Positions 1 to 6,990 are shown, counted from the stretch's first letter. The stretch: 9,932 nucleotides of DNA from DASZZX01 sp036260415 (GCA_036260415.1 DASZZX010000303.1:1-9932), one strand, 5' to 3'. Numbers and translations: made by a program. Notes: a model not told the origin generated them from the letters alone.

Positions 1-732
1 GCCGGCCAGCAGCACCACGTGGTCGGCGTCGGACGCCTCGGGCACGCTGTGCGTCGTGTAGATCACGGTGCGCCCGGCGGCGCGCTCCTCTCTGAGCACG
101 CGCGCGAACCGTTGCTGCGTGGGTACGTCGAGACCGGTCGCGGGTTCGTCCAGCAGGATGAGGTCGGCCTCCTGCGCCAGGCCCTGGGCGACGTAGACCC
201 GCTGACGCTGGCCTCCGGACAGCTCGGAGAGGTGCCGGCGGTCGAGCCCCTCGATGTCCACACGTCGCATCGCCCGGTCCACCGCCTGGCGGTCCGCGCG
301 CGTGAGCGGCCGCCACGCGCCCCGTCGCACGAACCGGCCCATGCGCACCACCTCGCGCACGGTCAGCGGGACGTGGGCGTTGGCGACGGTCTCCTGCAGG
401 ACGTGCGCGACGCGCCGTCGGGCCGCCGCCGGTGGCTGACCGAGCACGTGCAGGGTACCGGCCACGGGACGGATCAGCCCCGAGATGGCCGCGAGCAGGG
501 TCGACTTGCCCGACCCGTTGGGACCGATCACCGCGCTGATCCGCCCGGCGGGGACCGCGAGTTCGTCGACGCGCAGGGCGACGTGCCCGCCGTACGCGAG
601 CGCTACGCCGGACGCACGCACGGCCACTCCGTACGGGTGACCCGCGGAGCGGTCGTCGCGGGACGGTGCCGTCGAGGCGCCCGGCTCGCTGCGTCGGTCG
701 CTGGCGTCCGGTCGCTGCCGGGGGTCGTCCAC
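1..732 (-). CDS. znuC: Zinc/manganese-type ABC transporter ATP-binding protein (ZnuC-like), C-terminus cut by the window edge
   Basis: This is the ATPase that drives the ZnuB permease for metal import, acting at the inner face of the membrane. Translation of the minus strand shows all ABC motifs in order: Walker A GPNGSGKST (residues 70-78), Q-loop Gln113, signature LSGGQ (171-175), Walker B LILLDE (191-196), D-loop GLD (200-202) and H-loop His228. The frame is still open at base 1, so 244 residues are present and only the extreme C-terminus is missing. I chose GTG at 732 because GGAGG at 742-738 lies 5 nt upstream. This gives a polar, probably disordered N-terminal extension of about 36 residues before the usual ABC start (VRASGVALAYGG). 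GTG 627 or 621 would give a conventional N-terminus but lacks a ribosome site. It is divergent from znuA-znuB, whereas the three genes often form one operon. Manganese or iron transport is possible; zinc is favoured by the ZnuA loop and the operator. Confidence 0.93.
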   Translation of the reverse strand, partial: MDDPRQRPDASDRRSEPGASTAPSRDDRSAGHPYGVAVRASGVALAYGGHVALRVDELAVPAGRISAVIGPNGSGKSTLLAAISGLIRPVAGTLHVLGQPPAAARRRVAHVLQETVANAHVPLTVREVVRMGRFVRRGAWRPLTRADRQAVDRAMRRVDIEGLDRRHLSELSGGQRQRVYVAQGLAQEADLILLDEPATGLDVPTQQRFARVLREERAAGRTVIYTTHSVPEASDADHVVLLAG

Positions 733-760
733 CGGTGCCTCCGTCGACCGCTGGGATGCG

Positions 761-790
761 TTTGTATCATGGGAAGCGTTCCCATTATCT
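761..790. promoter_or_regulatory. Candidate divergent promoters for znuA (+) and znuC (-) overlapping the palindrome
   Basis: On the plus strand TTGTAT (762-767) and TTATCT (785-790) are 17 bp apart and could serve znuA, whose start lies 40 bp further on. On the minus strand TG-A-TACAAA (769-761) resembles an extended -10 for znuC, without a clear -35. Both would be covered by a repressor bound at 769-785. The hexamer matches are weak, so the exact elements are uncertain. Confidence 0.35.
766..788. promoter_or_regulatory. Candidate Zur/Fur-family operator palindrome in the znuC/znuA divergent space
   Basis: ATGGGAA-GCG-TTCCCAT at 769-785 is a perfect 7-bp inverted repeat around a 3-bp centre. 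Beyond one mismatched pair (768/786) it extends by TA/TA pairing at 766-767 and 787-788. It lies in a short AT-rich patch within very GC-rich DNA, between two divergent arms of a metal uptake system. The symmetry and size fit the binding sites of Zur-type Fur-family repressors, which often contain GAAAnnnTTTC-like half-sites. Assignment to Zur is inference: no regulator gene lies in the window, and Mur- or DtxR-type control is not excluded. Confidence 0.55.
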
Positions 791-829
791 TGCCACGGTG
801 GGGCGACGCGCGTCGAACCGGAGCGCACG

Positions 830-1849
830 ATGGTCAGCGCAGGGCCCTCGGCGGTGCAGCGCGGAGTGGTGGGGCTGGCAGTGTCCGCGATGGCCGTGGC
901 GGGCTGTGGCGGGGGTGGTGGCGGCCGATCGGCGGCCAGCCAGGACCTCCACGTGGTCGCCACCACCTCCATCCTCGGCGATGTGGTGGGCAACGTGGTC
1001 GGTGGTGCCGGGCGTGTGGACACGCTCATGGAGGCCGGCATCGATCCGCACAGCTACCGGCCGTCGGCGGAGGCGGCGCGCCTACTGGGCACGGCCGATC
1101 TGGTCGTGGCCAACGGACTGCAGCTGGAGGAGACCTTGCTCGACGCGCTGGCGGCGGCCGAGCAGGAGGGAGCCGAGGTGCTGCGGGTCGCGGACCAGCT
1201 CGACCCGATCCCCGTCGGCGCAACGCTCGGCGACGACCACGCCGACGACCACGCCGACGACCAGGGCGGGGACCGCGCCGCCGACCAGGGCGGCGACCCC
1301 CACGGGCACCCACCGCTGGACCCGCACGTGTGGCTGGATCCCCTCCGCATGGCCGAGGCCGTCACGCTGGTCGCCGAGCACGTCGCCCGCGTGGCGCCGC
1401 ACGCTGCGGGGCGGGTGCGTGCCAACGCCGCCGCGTACCGCCGGCAGGTCCTGAGCCTGCACGAGGAGGTGCAGGCCGTGTTGGGGGAGATCCCGGGTGG
1501 GCGGCGGCTGCTGGTGACCAACCACGACGCGTTCGGCTACCTGGCGGCACGCTACGAGCTGCGGGTGGTCGGCACGGTGGTGCCCGGCGGCACCACACTC
1601 GCGGAGACCAGCCCCCGCGAGCTCGCGCGGCTCGCCGCGACGATCCGCGCCACCGGTGCCCCTGCCATCTTCACCGAGAATGTCGCGCCCGACCGTCTCG
1701 CCCGCACGCTCAGCGGCGAGGTGGGCCGCAAGGTGCGGGTCGTGCCCCTGTACAGCGACGCGCTCGGCGAGACCGGCTCCGGCGCCGACACCTACCTCGG
1801 CATGCTACGCACCGACGCCCGGCTGATCGCCGACGCGCTGGGGACCTGA
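830..1849 (+). CDS. znuA: Zinc-type ABC transporter substrate-binding lipoprotein (ZnuA-like, cluster A-I)
   Basis: This lipoprotein (339 aa) captures the metal ion outside the membrane and hands it to ZnuB. A signal peptide ends in lipobox VAGC with Cys26 as the lipid anchor, followed by a Gly-rich linker. The mature domain starts at VVATTSILGD (42-51). Likely metal ligands at the family positions are His74 (in DPHSY), His166 (in DPHVWLDP), His232 (in TNHDAFGY) and Asp320 (in GADTYLGML). Between the first two lies a His/Asp-rich loop (135-160) with DDHADDHADD and HGH, a hallmark of zinc binders in this family. Three His plus one acidic ligand also occurs in manganese binders, so the metal is inferred. 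The ATG has GGAG at 820-823, 6 nt upstream. znuB follows after 12 nt, so the two form an operon. Confidence 0.92.
   Translation: MVSAGPSAVQRGVVGLAVSAMAVAGCGGGGGGRSAASQDLHVVATTSILGDVVGNVVGGAGRVDTLMEAGIDPHSYRPSAEAARLLGTADLVVANGLQLEETLLDALAAAEQEGAEVLRVADQLDPIPVGATLGDDHADDHADDQGGDRAADQGGDPHGHPPLDPHVWLDPLRMAEAVTLVAEHVARVAPHAAGRVRANAAAYRRQVLSLHEEVQAVLGEIPGGRRLLVTNHDAFGYLAARYELRVVGTVVPGGTTLAETSPRELARLAATIRATGAPAIFTENVAPDRLARTLSGEVGRKVRVVPLYSDALGETGSGADTYLGMLRTDARLIADALGT
1232..1297 (+). repeat. In-gene tandem repeats encoding the His/Asp-rich metal loop of ZnuA
   Basis: GACGACCACGCC occurs twice head to tail (1232-1243, 1244-1255), followed by a third partial copy GACGACCAG (1256-1264). This encodes DDHA-DDHA-DDQ. 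A second pair encodes DQGGD at residues 144-148 and 152-156, from near-identical 15-bp units at 1259-1273 and 1283-1297. All units are multiples of three, so changes in copy number would alter loop length without breaking the frame. Confidence 0.8.
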
Positions 1850-1861
1850 AGCGGAGGGCCG

Positions 1862-2767
1862 GTGGACTGGCTGATGGAGCCGTTCGCGGTGGGCTTCATG
1901 CAGCGCGCCCTAGTCGCCGGTCTGGTCGTGGTGGTGATCACGTCGGTGGTGGGCACCTGGGTGGTGCTGCGCGGCATGACGTTCATGGGCGACGCGCTCG
2001 CCCACGGTGTCCTCCCTGGCCTGACGCTCGCCTCTCTCGCCGGGTTCAACCTCGGGCTGGGCGCGGCGGCCGCGGCATTGGTCATGATCGCTGGTATCGG
2101 CGTGGTGCAGCGGCGCGCACCTCTCGCCGAGGACGTCGGCATTGGGCTGCTGTTCGTCGGCATGCTGGCGGCGGGCGTCATCATCGCCAGCAAGGCTCGT
2201 TCCTACGCTGGGGATCTCACGGCGATCCTCTTCGGAGACATTCTGGGCGTGACCGACTCCGACATCCGCCTGGCAGCTGCCGCCGCGGTTTTCGTGGTCG
2301 CCGCCTCGGTCCTGCTCTACCGCCCGTTCGTCGTGCTGGCCTTCAACGAGCGCAAGGCTGCCGTGCTCGGGATGCGCCCAGGACTGACCCACGGCGCGAT
2401 GCTGGTCCTGCTCGCCCTGGCGATCATCGCCTCGTTCCGAGCCGTGGGCGTGCTGCTCGTGTTCGGCTTCCTGGTGGCCCCGCCCGCTACGGCCGCGTTG
2501 CTGGCGCGGCGGGTACCGAACATGATGGCGGTGGCGGCAGGGGTGGGTGCGGTCGGGGTGTGGGGCGGGCTGTTGGCCAGCTTCCACCTCGGGACGGCCG
2601 GCAGCGCCACGATGGCCGGGGTGACCGTCGCGGAGTTCTTCCTGGCACTCGCCGCGAGAGAGATCGTGACGTGGAGGGCCGGCCGTTCACCCGACCACGC
2701 CGGGACGCCGGTCGCGGTGGACGGCGGCGACCGGCCGGGGTCTGGGGCGCCAGGGGGGAGCCGGTAG
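1862..2767 (+). CDS. znuB: Zinc/manganese-type ABC transporter permease (ZnuB-like)
   Basis: This is an integral membrane permease (301 aa) of the ABC-3 family, forming the channel for the metal delivered by ZnuA and powered by ZnuC. The sequence is almost entirely hydrophobic, with about eight predicted membrane spans from residue 16 to 265. The N-terminal family signature RGMTFMGDALAHGVLPG lies near residues 37-53, and the segment GVLLVFGFLVAPPATAALL is typical of the later helices. The C-terminus is a short polar tail after EIVTW. GTG 1862 is chosen because GGAGGG at 1853-1858 lies just upstream, although the spacing is short. ATG 1874 is an in-frame alternative and leaves the first helix intact. 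It is 12 nt downstream of znuA, hence co-transcribed. Confidence 0.92.
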   Translation: MDWLMEPFAVGFMQRALVAGLVVVVITSVVGTWVVLRGMTFMGDALAHGVLPGLTLASLAGFNLGLGAAAAALVMIAGIGVVQRRAPLAEDVGIGLLFVGMLAAGVIIASKARSYAGDLTAILFGDILGVTDSDIRLAAAAAVFVVAASVLLYRPFVVLAFNERKAAVLGMRPGLTHGAMLVLLALAIIASFRAVGVLLVFGFLVAPPATAALLARRVPNMMAVAAGVGAVGVWGGLLASFHLGTAGSATMAGVTVAEFFLALAAREIVTWRAGRSPDHAGTPVAVDGGDRPGSGAPGGSR

Positions 2768-2770
2768 CCT
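2765..2770 (+). promoter_or_regulatory. Candidate -10 box upstream of the SurA-like gene
   Basis: TAGCCT fits the actinobacterial TANNNT consensus, would place initiation near 2777, and overlaps the znuB stop codon. No convincing -35 is seen 16-18 bp upstream. It suggests that surA and mazG have their own promoter rather than depending only on the znu operon. Weak evidence on its own. Confidence 0.3.
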
Positions 2771-2805
2771 GCCGTGATCATCCCTTCCGATCCTGGAGCG
2801 AGCCG

Positions 2806-3840
2806 GTGCGTCCCACCACCCGGGTGGCGCTCGCCTCTCTCGCGCTGGTCGTGTCCGCGTGCGGGGGCAGCCTCGCGGCGGGCGCCGCCGTCGCCGCGAC
2901 CGTCAATGGCGAGGAAATCCCGACCGACACTCTGGCCGTGCTCGTCCGGGCCCAGACCTCCGATCCCGAGGATCCGTCGCCGCCCGCGCCGGAGCAGTAC
3001 GGGCAGGTGCAGCAGATCCAGCGCGACACGCTGGCCCAGCTGATCCAGGACGAGATCGTGGCGCAGGCCGCCACCGAGCTGGGTATCGACGTCAGCGACC
3101 AGCAGGTGGAGGAGCGCTTCCAGGATTTCGCCCGAGAGTTCGAAGGGGAGGAAGGCCTGCGCGAGGAGATCCGCCGCCGTGGTCGCACGGAAGCCGACGT
3201 GCGCGGACAGATCGCCGCGCTCGAGCGCCGACAGCTGCTGGAGGAGCACTTCAGCGAGCAGGACGAGGTGGACGCGGCCGAGGTCCGAGCCGCCTACCGC
3301 GAGCGGTTGGAGAGCCAGTACACGGTCGCGAACGTGGCCCACATCCTCGTCGAGGAGCGTGCCGACGCCCGACGCATCATCGACCAGCTCCGCGCGGGCG
3401 CCGACTTCGCGCAGCTGGCACGTGAACACTCGCAGGACCAGGCGAGCGCACGCAACGCCGGGTCGCTGGGGGAGAACCCGCGGGGAACCTTCGTCGAGGA
3501 GTTCGACGCAGCGGTCTGGAACGCCGAGCCAGGCGAGATCGTCGGGCCCGTGCAGACCCGCTTCGGGTTCCACGTGATCAGGGTCGATGCTCTCCGCGAG
3601 TTGCCGTTCCAGGAGGTCGAGCAGTCGCTGCGCCAGGAGCTGGCGCAGCAGGCCAGCCGTGAAGCGCTCGACACCTGGCTGAGCGAGGCGCTGGCGTCCG
3701 CCGACGTGCACGTGGCACCGCGCTTCGGGCGGTGGGATCCGACCACAGGTCGCATCGTGGCGGACACCGATATTCCCACCGTCGGGGACGGCGCGTCACC
3801 CGCGACGCTGCCCAGCCCGCAGGCGTCCCCGACCGGGTGA
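2806..3840 (+). CDS. SurA/PrsA-like peptidyl-prolyl cis-trans isomerase lipoprotein
   Basis: This is a parvulin-type foldase (344 aa) expected to act on exported proteins outside the membrane. The signal peptide ends in lipobox VSAC, with Cys19 as the lipid anchor. A SurA-like N-terminal chaperone region follows (about 31-165), starting at VNGEEIPTD and rich in charged helices. The rotamase domain spans about 172-262 and shows AHILVEE, AREHSQDQASARNAGSLGENPRG and FGFHVIRV (His256). A C-terminal helix and a Pro/Ser/Thr tail complete the protein. GTG 2806 is chosen because it places the signal peptide at the N-terminus and has GGAG at 2795-2798, 7 nt upstream. The reading frame is open far upstream, but only this part makes sense as protein. 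Its stop overlaps the mazG start (GTGA). In some actinobacteria such a gene lies next to mazG. Confidence 0.9.
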   Translation: MRPTTRVALASLALVVSACGGSLAAGAAVAATVNGEEIPTDTLAVLVRAQTSDPEDPSPPAPEQYGQVQQIQRDTLAQLIQDEIVAQAATELGIDVSDQQVEERFQDFAREFEGEEGLREEIRRRGRTEADVRGQIAALERRQLLEEHFSEQDEVDAAEVRAAYRERLESQYTVANVAHILVEERADARRIIDQLRAGADFAQLAREHSQDQASARNAGSLGENPRGTFVEEFDAAVWNAEPGEIVGPVQTRFGFHVIRVDALRELPFQEVEQSLRQELAQQASREALDTWLSEALASADVHVAPRFGRWDPTTGRIVADTDIPTVGDGASPATLPSPQASPTG

Positions 3841-5000
3841 CAGTGCCAACCACCGCAGCCAGGGTCGTCCTCGTCGCCTTCTCCGAGCGGCTGCCCGATC
3901 TGTTCCCGCTGCAGTCCTGGGAGGCGCTCAGTCGGGCGCGGACCGTCTGGACCCGCGACCCCGACGCGCACCCGTCCGGCCCCTACCTGGCGCTCGGCGA
4001 CATCCCCCTGGCACGCCTCGAACCGGCGCGGTTGGACATCGCCGGCCTGGACCTGACCCAGCCGGGATCGCCGCAGGACCGCCGCTACGCCCGTGCGCTG
4101 CTCGGCCGCGCGACGGCCTGGGGCGAGGCGGTCTACCTGCTCGGGCCGACCGACACCGACGCGTCGACCCGGACGGTGGCGCACGAGGCGGCCCGCGCCG
4201 GCGTGGAGGTCGAGTACGTCTTCCACCACGAACCACCAGGCAGCGAGGTGCTGCGCCTGGCGGAGGTGGAACGGACGCTGCGCCACCCCGAGACCGGCTG
4301 CCCCTGGGACCTGCAACAGGATCACGCCTCCCTCGGCCACCACCTCCTGGAGGAGACCTACGAGCTGCTGGACGCCATCGCGGTGGCCGACGATGCGGCC
4401 ATCGCCGAGGAGCTCGGCGATGTGCTCCTGCAGGTCGTCTTCCACGCCCAGATCGCCTCCGACCGCGCCGCGTTCGACCTCGACGACGTGGCGCGAGGCA
4501 TCACCGACAAGTTGGTGCGTCGCCACCCACACGTCTTCGCGGGTGTCGAGGTGTCGGGCGCCGACGAGGTCGTCGCGAACTGGGAGGTGCTGAAACAGCA
4601 GGAGAAGCGGCGCACCGGACCGTTCGACGGCGTCCCGTCGGCGCTGCCGGCGCTGGCGCTGACCCACGCGCTGCAGCGACGCGCCGCCCGGCTGGGCTTC
4701 GACCAGCACGATCCCGACGACCTCCGCGACAGGATCCGTCAGCAGCTCGACGCCCTGGACGACGCGGCCGGCGGGGACGACCGCGCCGAGCAGCTGGGCG
4801 ACCTGCTCGCCACGGTGGTGGCGCTCGCCCGGCACCTGCGCGTCGACCCCGAGCAGACGCTGCGAGCCGCCGCCGTCAGGTTCCGCCGCCATTTCGAGGC
4901 GGTCCTGGCCGCGGCCCATCGCGCGGGGATCCACCCCGACGACCTCGACCCCGACGCCTGGCTGCGGCTGTGGCACGACGTCGAGCCGGCCGAGCCCTGA
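3837..5000 (+). CDS. mazG: Nucleoside triphosphate pyrophosphohydrolase MazG
   Basis: MazG hydrolyses (d)NTPs to the monophosphate and pyrophosphate, cleaning the nucleotide pool in the cytoplasm. The catalytic MazG domain starts near residue 143 (EVLRLAEVERTLRHP) and contains CPWD (155-158), the EExxE metal motif EETYE (172-176) and ELGD (192-195), followed by VVFHAQIA. A second MazG-like half follows (about 285-370), but its equivalents read QQLDA (302-306) and QLGD (319-322), so its catalytic glutamates are missing. The first about 135 residues precede the MazG domain and are not clearly assignable; a reduced tetrapyrrole-methylase-like domain as in YabN is possible. GTG 3837 overlaps the upstream stop as GTGA and has no good ribosome site, suggesting translational coupling; GTG 3843 is an alternative. 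Total 387 aa. Confidence 0.92.
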   Translation: MTVPTTAARVVLVAFSERLPDLFPLQSWEALSRARTVWTRDPDAHPSGPYLALGDIPLARLEPARLDIAGLDLTQPGSPQDRRYARALLGRATAWGEAVYLLGPTDTDASTRTVAHEAARAGVEVEYVFHHEPPGSEVLRLAEVERTLRHPETGCPWDLQQDHASLGHHLLEETYELLDAIAVADDAAIAEELGDVLLQVVFHAQIASDRAAFDLDDVARGITDKLVRRHPHVFAGVEVSGADEVVANWEVLKQQEKRRTGPFDGVPSALPALALTHALQRRAARLGFDQHDPDDLRDRIRQQLDALDDAAGGDDRAEQLGDLLATVVALARHLRVDPEQTLRAAAVRFRRHFEAVLAAAHRAGIHPDDLDPDAWLRLWHDVEPAEP

Positions 5001-5121
5001 CGGTCGGACCGGCGGCCGCCGACCGGTCCAGCGGCCCTAGCACCCCGCTGCGCCCACGAACCGGCCGCTCCCCACCCGGTCAGTAGGCTCGGGTGACGAT
5101 GACGCGACCGGAGGCAGGACC
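5001..5121. other. Intergenic space between mazG and the zinc-ribbon gene with a GC-rich inverted repeat
   Basis: GGACCGG (5006-5012) and CCGGTCC (5023-5029) form a 7-bp perfect stem around a GC-rich 10-nt loop, 5 nt after the mazG stop. No T-run follows, so it is at most a weak intrinsic terminator or an RNA-end stabiliser. In DNA this GC-rich such repeats also arise by chance. Confidence 0.3.
5084..5089 (+). promoter_or_regulatory. Candidate -10 box for the zinc-ribbon membrane protein gene
   Basis: TAGGCT matches the actinobacterial TANNNT pattern and would start transcription near 5096, about 25 nt before the GTG start. The region 17 bp upstream is GC-only and gives no -35. Confidence 0.3.
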
Positions 5122-5625
5122 GTGCCCCCGAGGTGCCCGGAGTGTGGCCGCTTCCTGAGCAACGCCTTCGTGCAGGGCCTCCTCGCCGAGCCCGGTGTGT
5201 GCCCCCGGTGCGCGACCACGCTGACCGCCGATCAGTTCCACGGTGCGGATGCGCTGCTGGAAGCGCCCGAGCCCATGGCGGAGAGCGTGCGCCCGCCGGA
5301 CCTGCCGCCCGAGTCGGTGCGCCCGGCCGAGGACCGCGACGTGCTGGCGGGTTGGGACGAGCCCGCCACCGTGGGAGCCGACCGCTCTGGGCGGGTGGAC
5401 GGCGGCGCGGTGGCCGGCCTCCCCGTCCGGGAGGTGGCGGGCGTGGTCGGGGCGGGGATCGTCGGTGGGCTGCTGGGTGGCCTCCTGGGTGCCCTGCTGT
5501 CGCGGCGGCGCACCCTGCTGGCGGTGATCGGCACGCTGTTCGGTGCGGGCCTCGCTGTCCTGGCCAGCCAGCGGCAGGGTGGCGGAGCGTCCGCACCTGA
5601 CCACGGGTCGTTGCAGATGTTGTGA
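5122..5625 (+). CDS. Hypothetical zinc-ribbon protein with two C-terminal membrane segments
   Basis: I do not recognise this family. The 167-aa product opens with a zinc-ribbon-like knuckle pair, CPEC (5-8) and CPRC (27-30), separated by 18 residues. A Pro/acid-rich linker follows, with a near-repeat ESVRPPDLP / ESVRPAED at 54 and 64. Two hydrophobic segments (about 105-126 and 131-148) are split by SRRR (127-130). The first is a glycine-zipper type helix (GAGIVGGLLGGLLGALL). The Arg cluster between the helices suggests a tight hairpin with the loop, and probably both termini, defined by the positive-inside rule; if so, the loop is cytoplasmic and both ends lie outside, or the segments do not fully span. 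GTG 5122 has GGAGG at 5110-5114, 7 nt upstream. In M. tuberculosis this slot between mazG and eno is taken by lpqU. No function is proposed. Confidence 0.8.
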   Translation: MPPRCPECGRFLSNAFVQGLLAEPGVCPRCATTLTADQFHGADALLEAPEPMAESVRPPDLPPESVRPAEDRDVLAGWDEPATVGADRSGRVDGGAVAGLPVREVAGVVGAGIVGGLLGGLLGALLSRRRTLLAVIGTLFGAGLAVLASQRQGGGASAPDHGSLQML

Positions 5626-5650
5626 AGATACAACCGTGTCATCTACCGTT
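5619..5650 (+). promoter_or_regulatory. AT-richer patch with a small inverted repeat, possible eno promoter region
   Basis: The stretch at the end of the zinc-ribbon gene is clearly less GC-rich than its surroundings. It holds GTTGT (5619-5623) and ACAAC (5630-5634) as a 5-bp inverted repeat, and TACAAC (5629-5634) resembling a -10 box (four of six matches to TATAAT). No matching -35 at the right distance is evident. It may be an eno promoter or operator; support is weak. Confidence 0.25.
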
Positions 5651-5691
5651 GTTCTTCGTGCTCACGAGGAGTCACGACCGGGGAGCGAGCC

Positions 5692-6990
5692 GTGGAGCCC
5701 ACGTCCATCGAGTTCGTGCACGCCCGCGAGGTCCTGGACAGCCGAGGTCACCCGACCGTGGAGGTCGAGGTGGTACTCGCCGACGGCTCGTTCGGACGCG
5801 CCGCCGTGCCGTCGGGGGCCTCCACCGGTGAGTTCGAGGCGGTCGAACTGCGTGACGGGGACAGCGGCCGCTACCGCGGCAGGGGGGTCACCAGGGCAGT
5901 GGCCAACGTCAACGAGGCGATCGGTCCGCCGCTGATCGGGCTCGACGCGACGCGCCAGCGGGACGTGGACCGCCTGCTGACCGATCTGGACGGCACCGAC
6001 GACCGGTCGAAGCTCGGCGCCAACGCCATCCTCGGGGTCTCCCTCGCGGTGGCGAAGGCGGCCGCCGAGGGGTGCGGCCTGTCGTTGTATGCGTACCTGG
6101 GCGGGCCGGCCGCGCACGTGCTGCCCGTCCCGATGATGAACGTCATCAACGGGGGCGCCCACGCGGAGAGCAACGTGGACGTGCAGGAGTTCATGGTCGT
6201 GCCGGTGGGCGCGCCCTCCTTCCGGGAGGCACTGCGGGTCGGTGCCGAGGTGTACCACGCGCTGCGCGATGTCCTCCGCGACCGTGGGCTGGCCACCGGC
6301 CTGGGCGACGAGGGCGGGTTCGCACCCGACCTGCCCGCCAACGAGCGTGCCCTCGACCTGCTGGTCGAGGGCATCGAGCGCGCCGGCTACACGCCCGGAG
6401 AGGACGTGGCCCTCGCGCTCGACATCGCCTCCTCCGAACTCCACGAGGATGCGACCTACCACCTGGCCGGCGAGGGTCGTGATCTCGATCCCGCCGCGTT
6501 CGTCGACTGGCAAGCCACGTTGGTGGAGCGCTACCCGATCGTGTCGATCGAGGACGGCATGGACGAGGAGGACTGGGACGGCTGGCGGGCGCTGGCCGAC
6601 CGCCTCCGCGACCGCTGCCAGCTGGTCGGTGACGACCTGTTCGTCACCAACGTCGAGCGTGTCCGTCGCGGCATCGAGCGGGACGTGGCCACCGCGGTGC
6701 TGGTCAAGGTGAACCAGATCGGGACGCTGACCGAGACACTGCACACGGTCGAGACCGCCCACCGCGCGGGGTGGGCCACCGTGGTCAGCCACCGCTCCGG
6801 GGAGACGGAGGACGCCACCATCGCCGACCTCGCGGTCGCGGTGAACGCCGGACAGCTCAAGACCGGCGCCCCCGCCCGCAGCGACCGGGTCGCCAAGTAC
6901 AACCAGCTGCTGCGCATCGAGGAGGAGCTGGGCGACCAGGCGCGCTACGCGGGGTGGTCGGCGTTCCCGTTGTCGCGCCGGGTGGGCTGA
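5692..6990 (+). CDS. eno: Enolase (phosphopyruvate hydratase)
   Basis: Enolase interconverts 2-phosphoglycerate and phosphoenolpyruvate in glycolysis and gluconeogenesis, in the cytoplasm. The product has 432 aa, normal for the family. Visible motifs: VLDSRGHPTVEVEV (N-terminus), SGASTGEFEAVELRDGD loop, GDEGGF with Glu207, metal ligands Asp244 (ALDIASSE), Glu287 (SIEDGMDEEDW) and Asp314 (GDDLFVTN), the catalytic Lys339 in the signature LVKVNQIGTLTET, His367 in SHRSGETED and Lys390 in GQLKTGAP. These sit about 2-3 positions from the E. coli numbering (246, 290, 317, 342, 370, 393), and no key residue is missing. GTG 5692 has GGGGAG at 5680-5685, 6 nt upstream. Its stop overlaps the next start by one base (TGATG), so the division gene is translationally linked. 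Confidence 0.98.
   Translation: MEPTSIEFVHAREVLDSRGHPTVEVEVVLADGSFGRAAVPSGASTGEFEAVELRDGDSGRYRGRGVTRAVANVNEAIGPPLIGLDATRQRDVDRLLTDLDGTDDRSKLGANAILGVSLAVAKAAAEGCGLSLYAYLGGPAAHVLPVPMMNVINGGAHAESNVDVQEFMVVPVGAPSFREALRVGAEVYHALRDVLRDRGLATGLGDEGGFAPDLPANERALDLLVEGIERAGYTPGEDVALALDIASSELHEDATYHLAGEGRDLDPAAFVDWQATLVERYPIVSIEDGMDEEDWDGWRALADRLRDRCQLVGDDLFVTNVERVRRGIERDVATAVLVKVNQIGTLTETLHTVETAHRAGWATVVSHRSGETEDATIADLAVAVNAGQLKTGAPARSDRVAKYNQLLRIEEELGDQARYAGWSAFPLSRRVG

Noticed and set aside
19..2805. A plus-strand frame open for about 2.8 kb upstream of the SurA-like start, in the same frame
   Set aside because: It runs antisense to znuC and out of frame through znuA and znuB, and its translation is Arg/Gly/Pro-rich low-complexity sequence. 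Long stop-free shadow frames are expected at this GC content. The signal peptide and ribosome site mark the real start at 2806.
2317..4976. Two long minus-strand frames (2317-3711 and 3294-4976) opposite znuB, surA and mazG
   Set aside because: They overlap each other and the confident plus-strand genes and carry no recognisable domain. They are shadow frames.
2795..5694. Shared GGAGCGAGCC before the GTG of surA and eno as a regulatory repeat
   Set aside because: It contains the ribosome site in both cases and only two instances are seen; chance similarity of Shine-Dalgarno regions is the simplest explanation.
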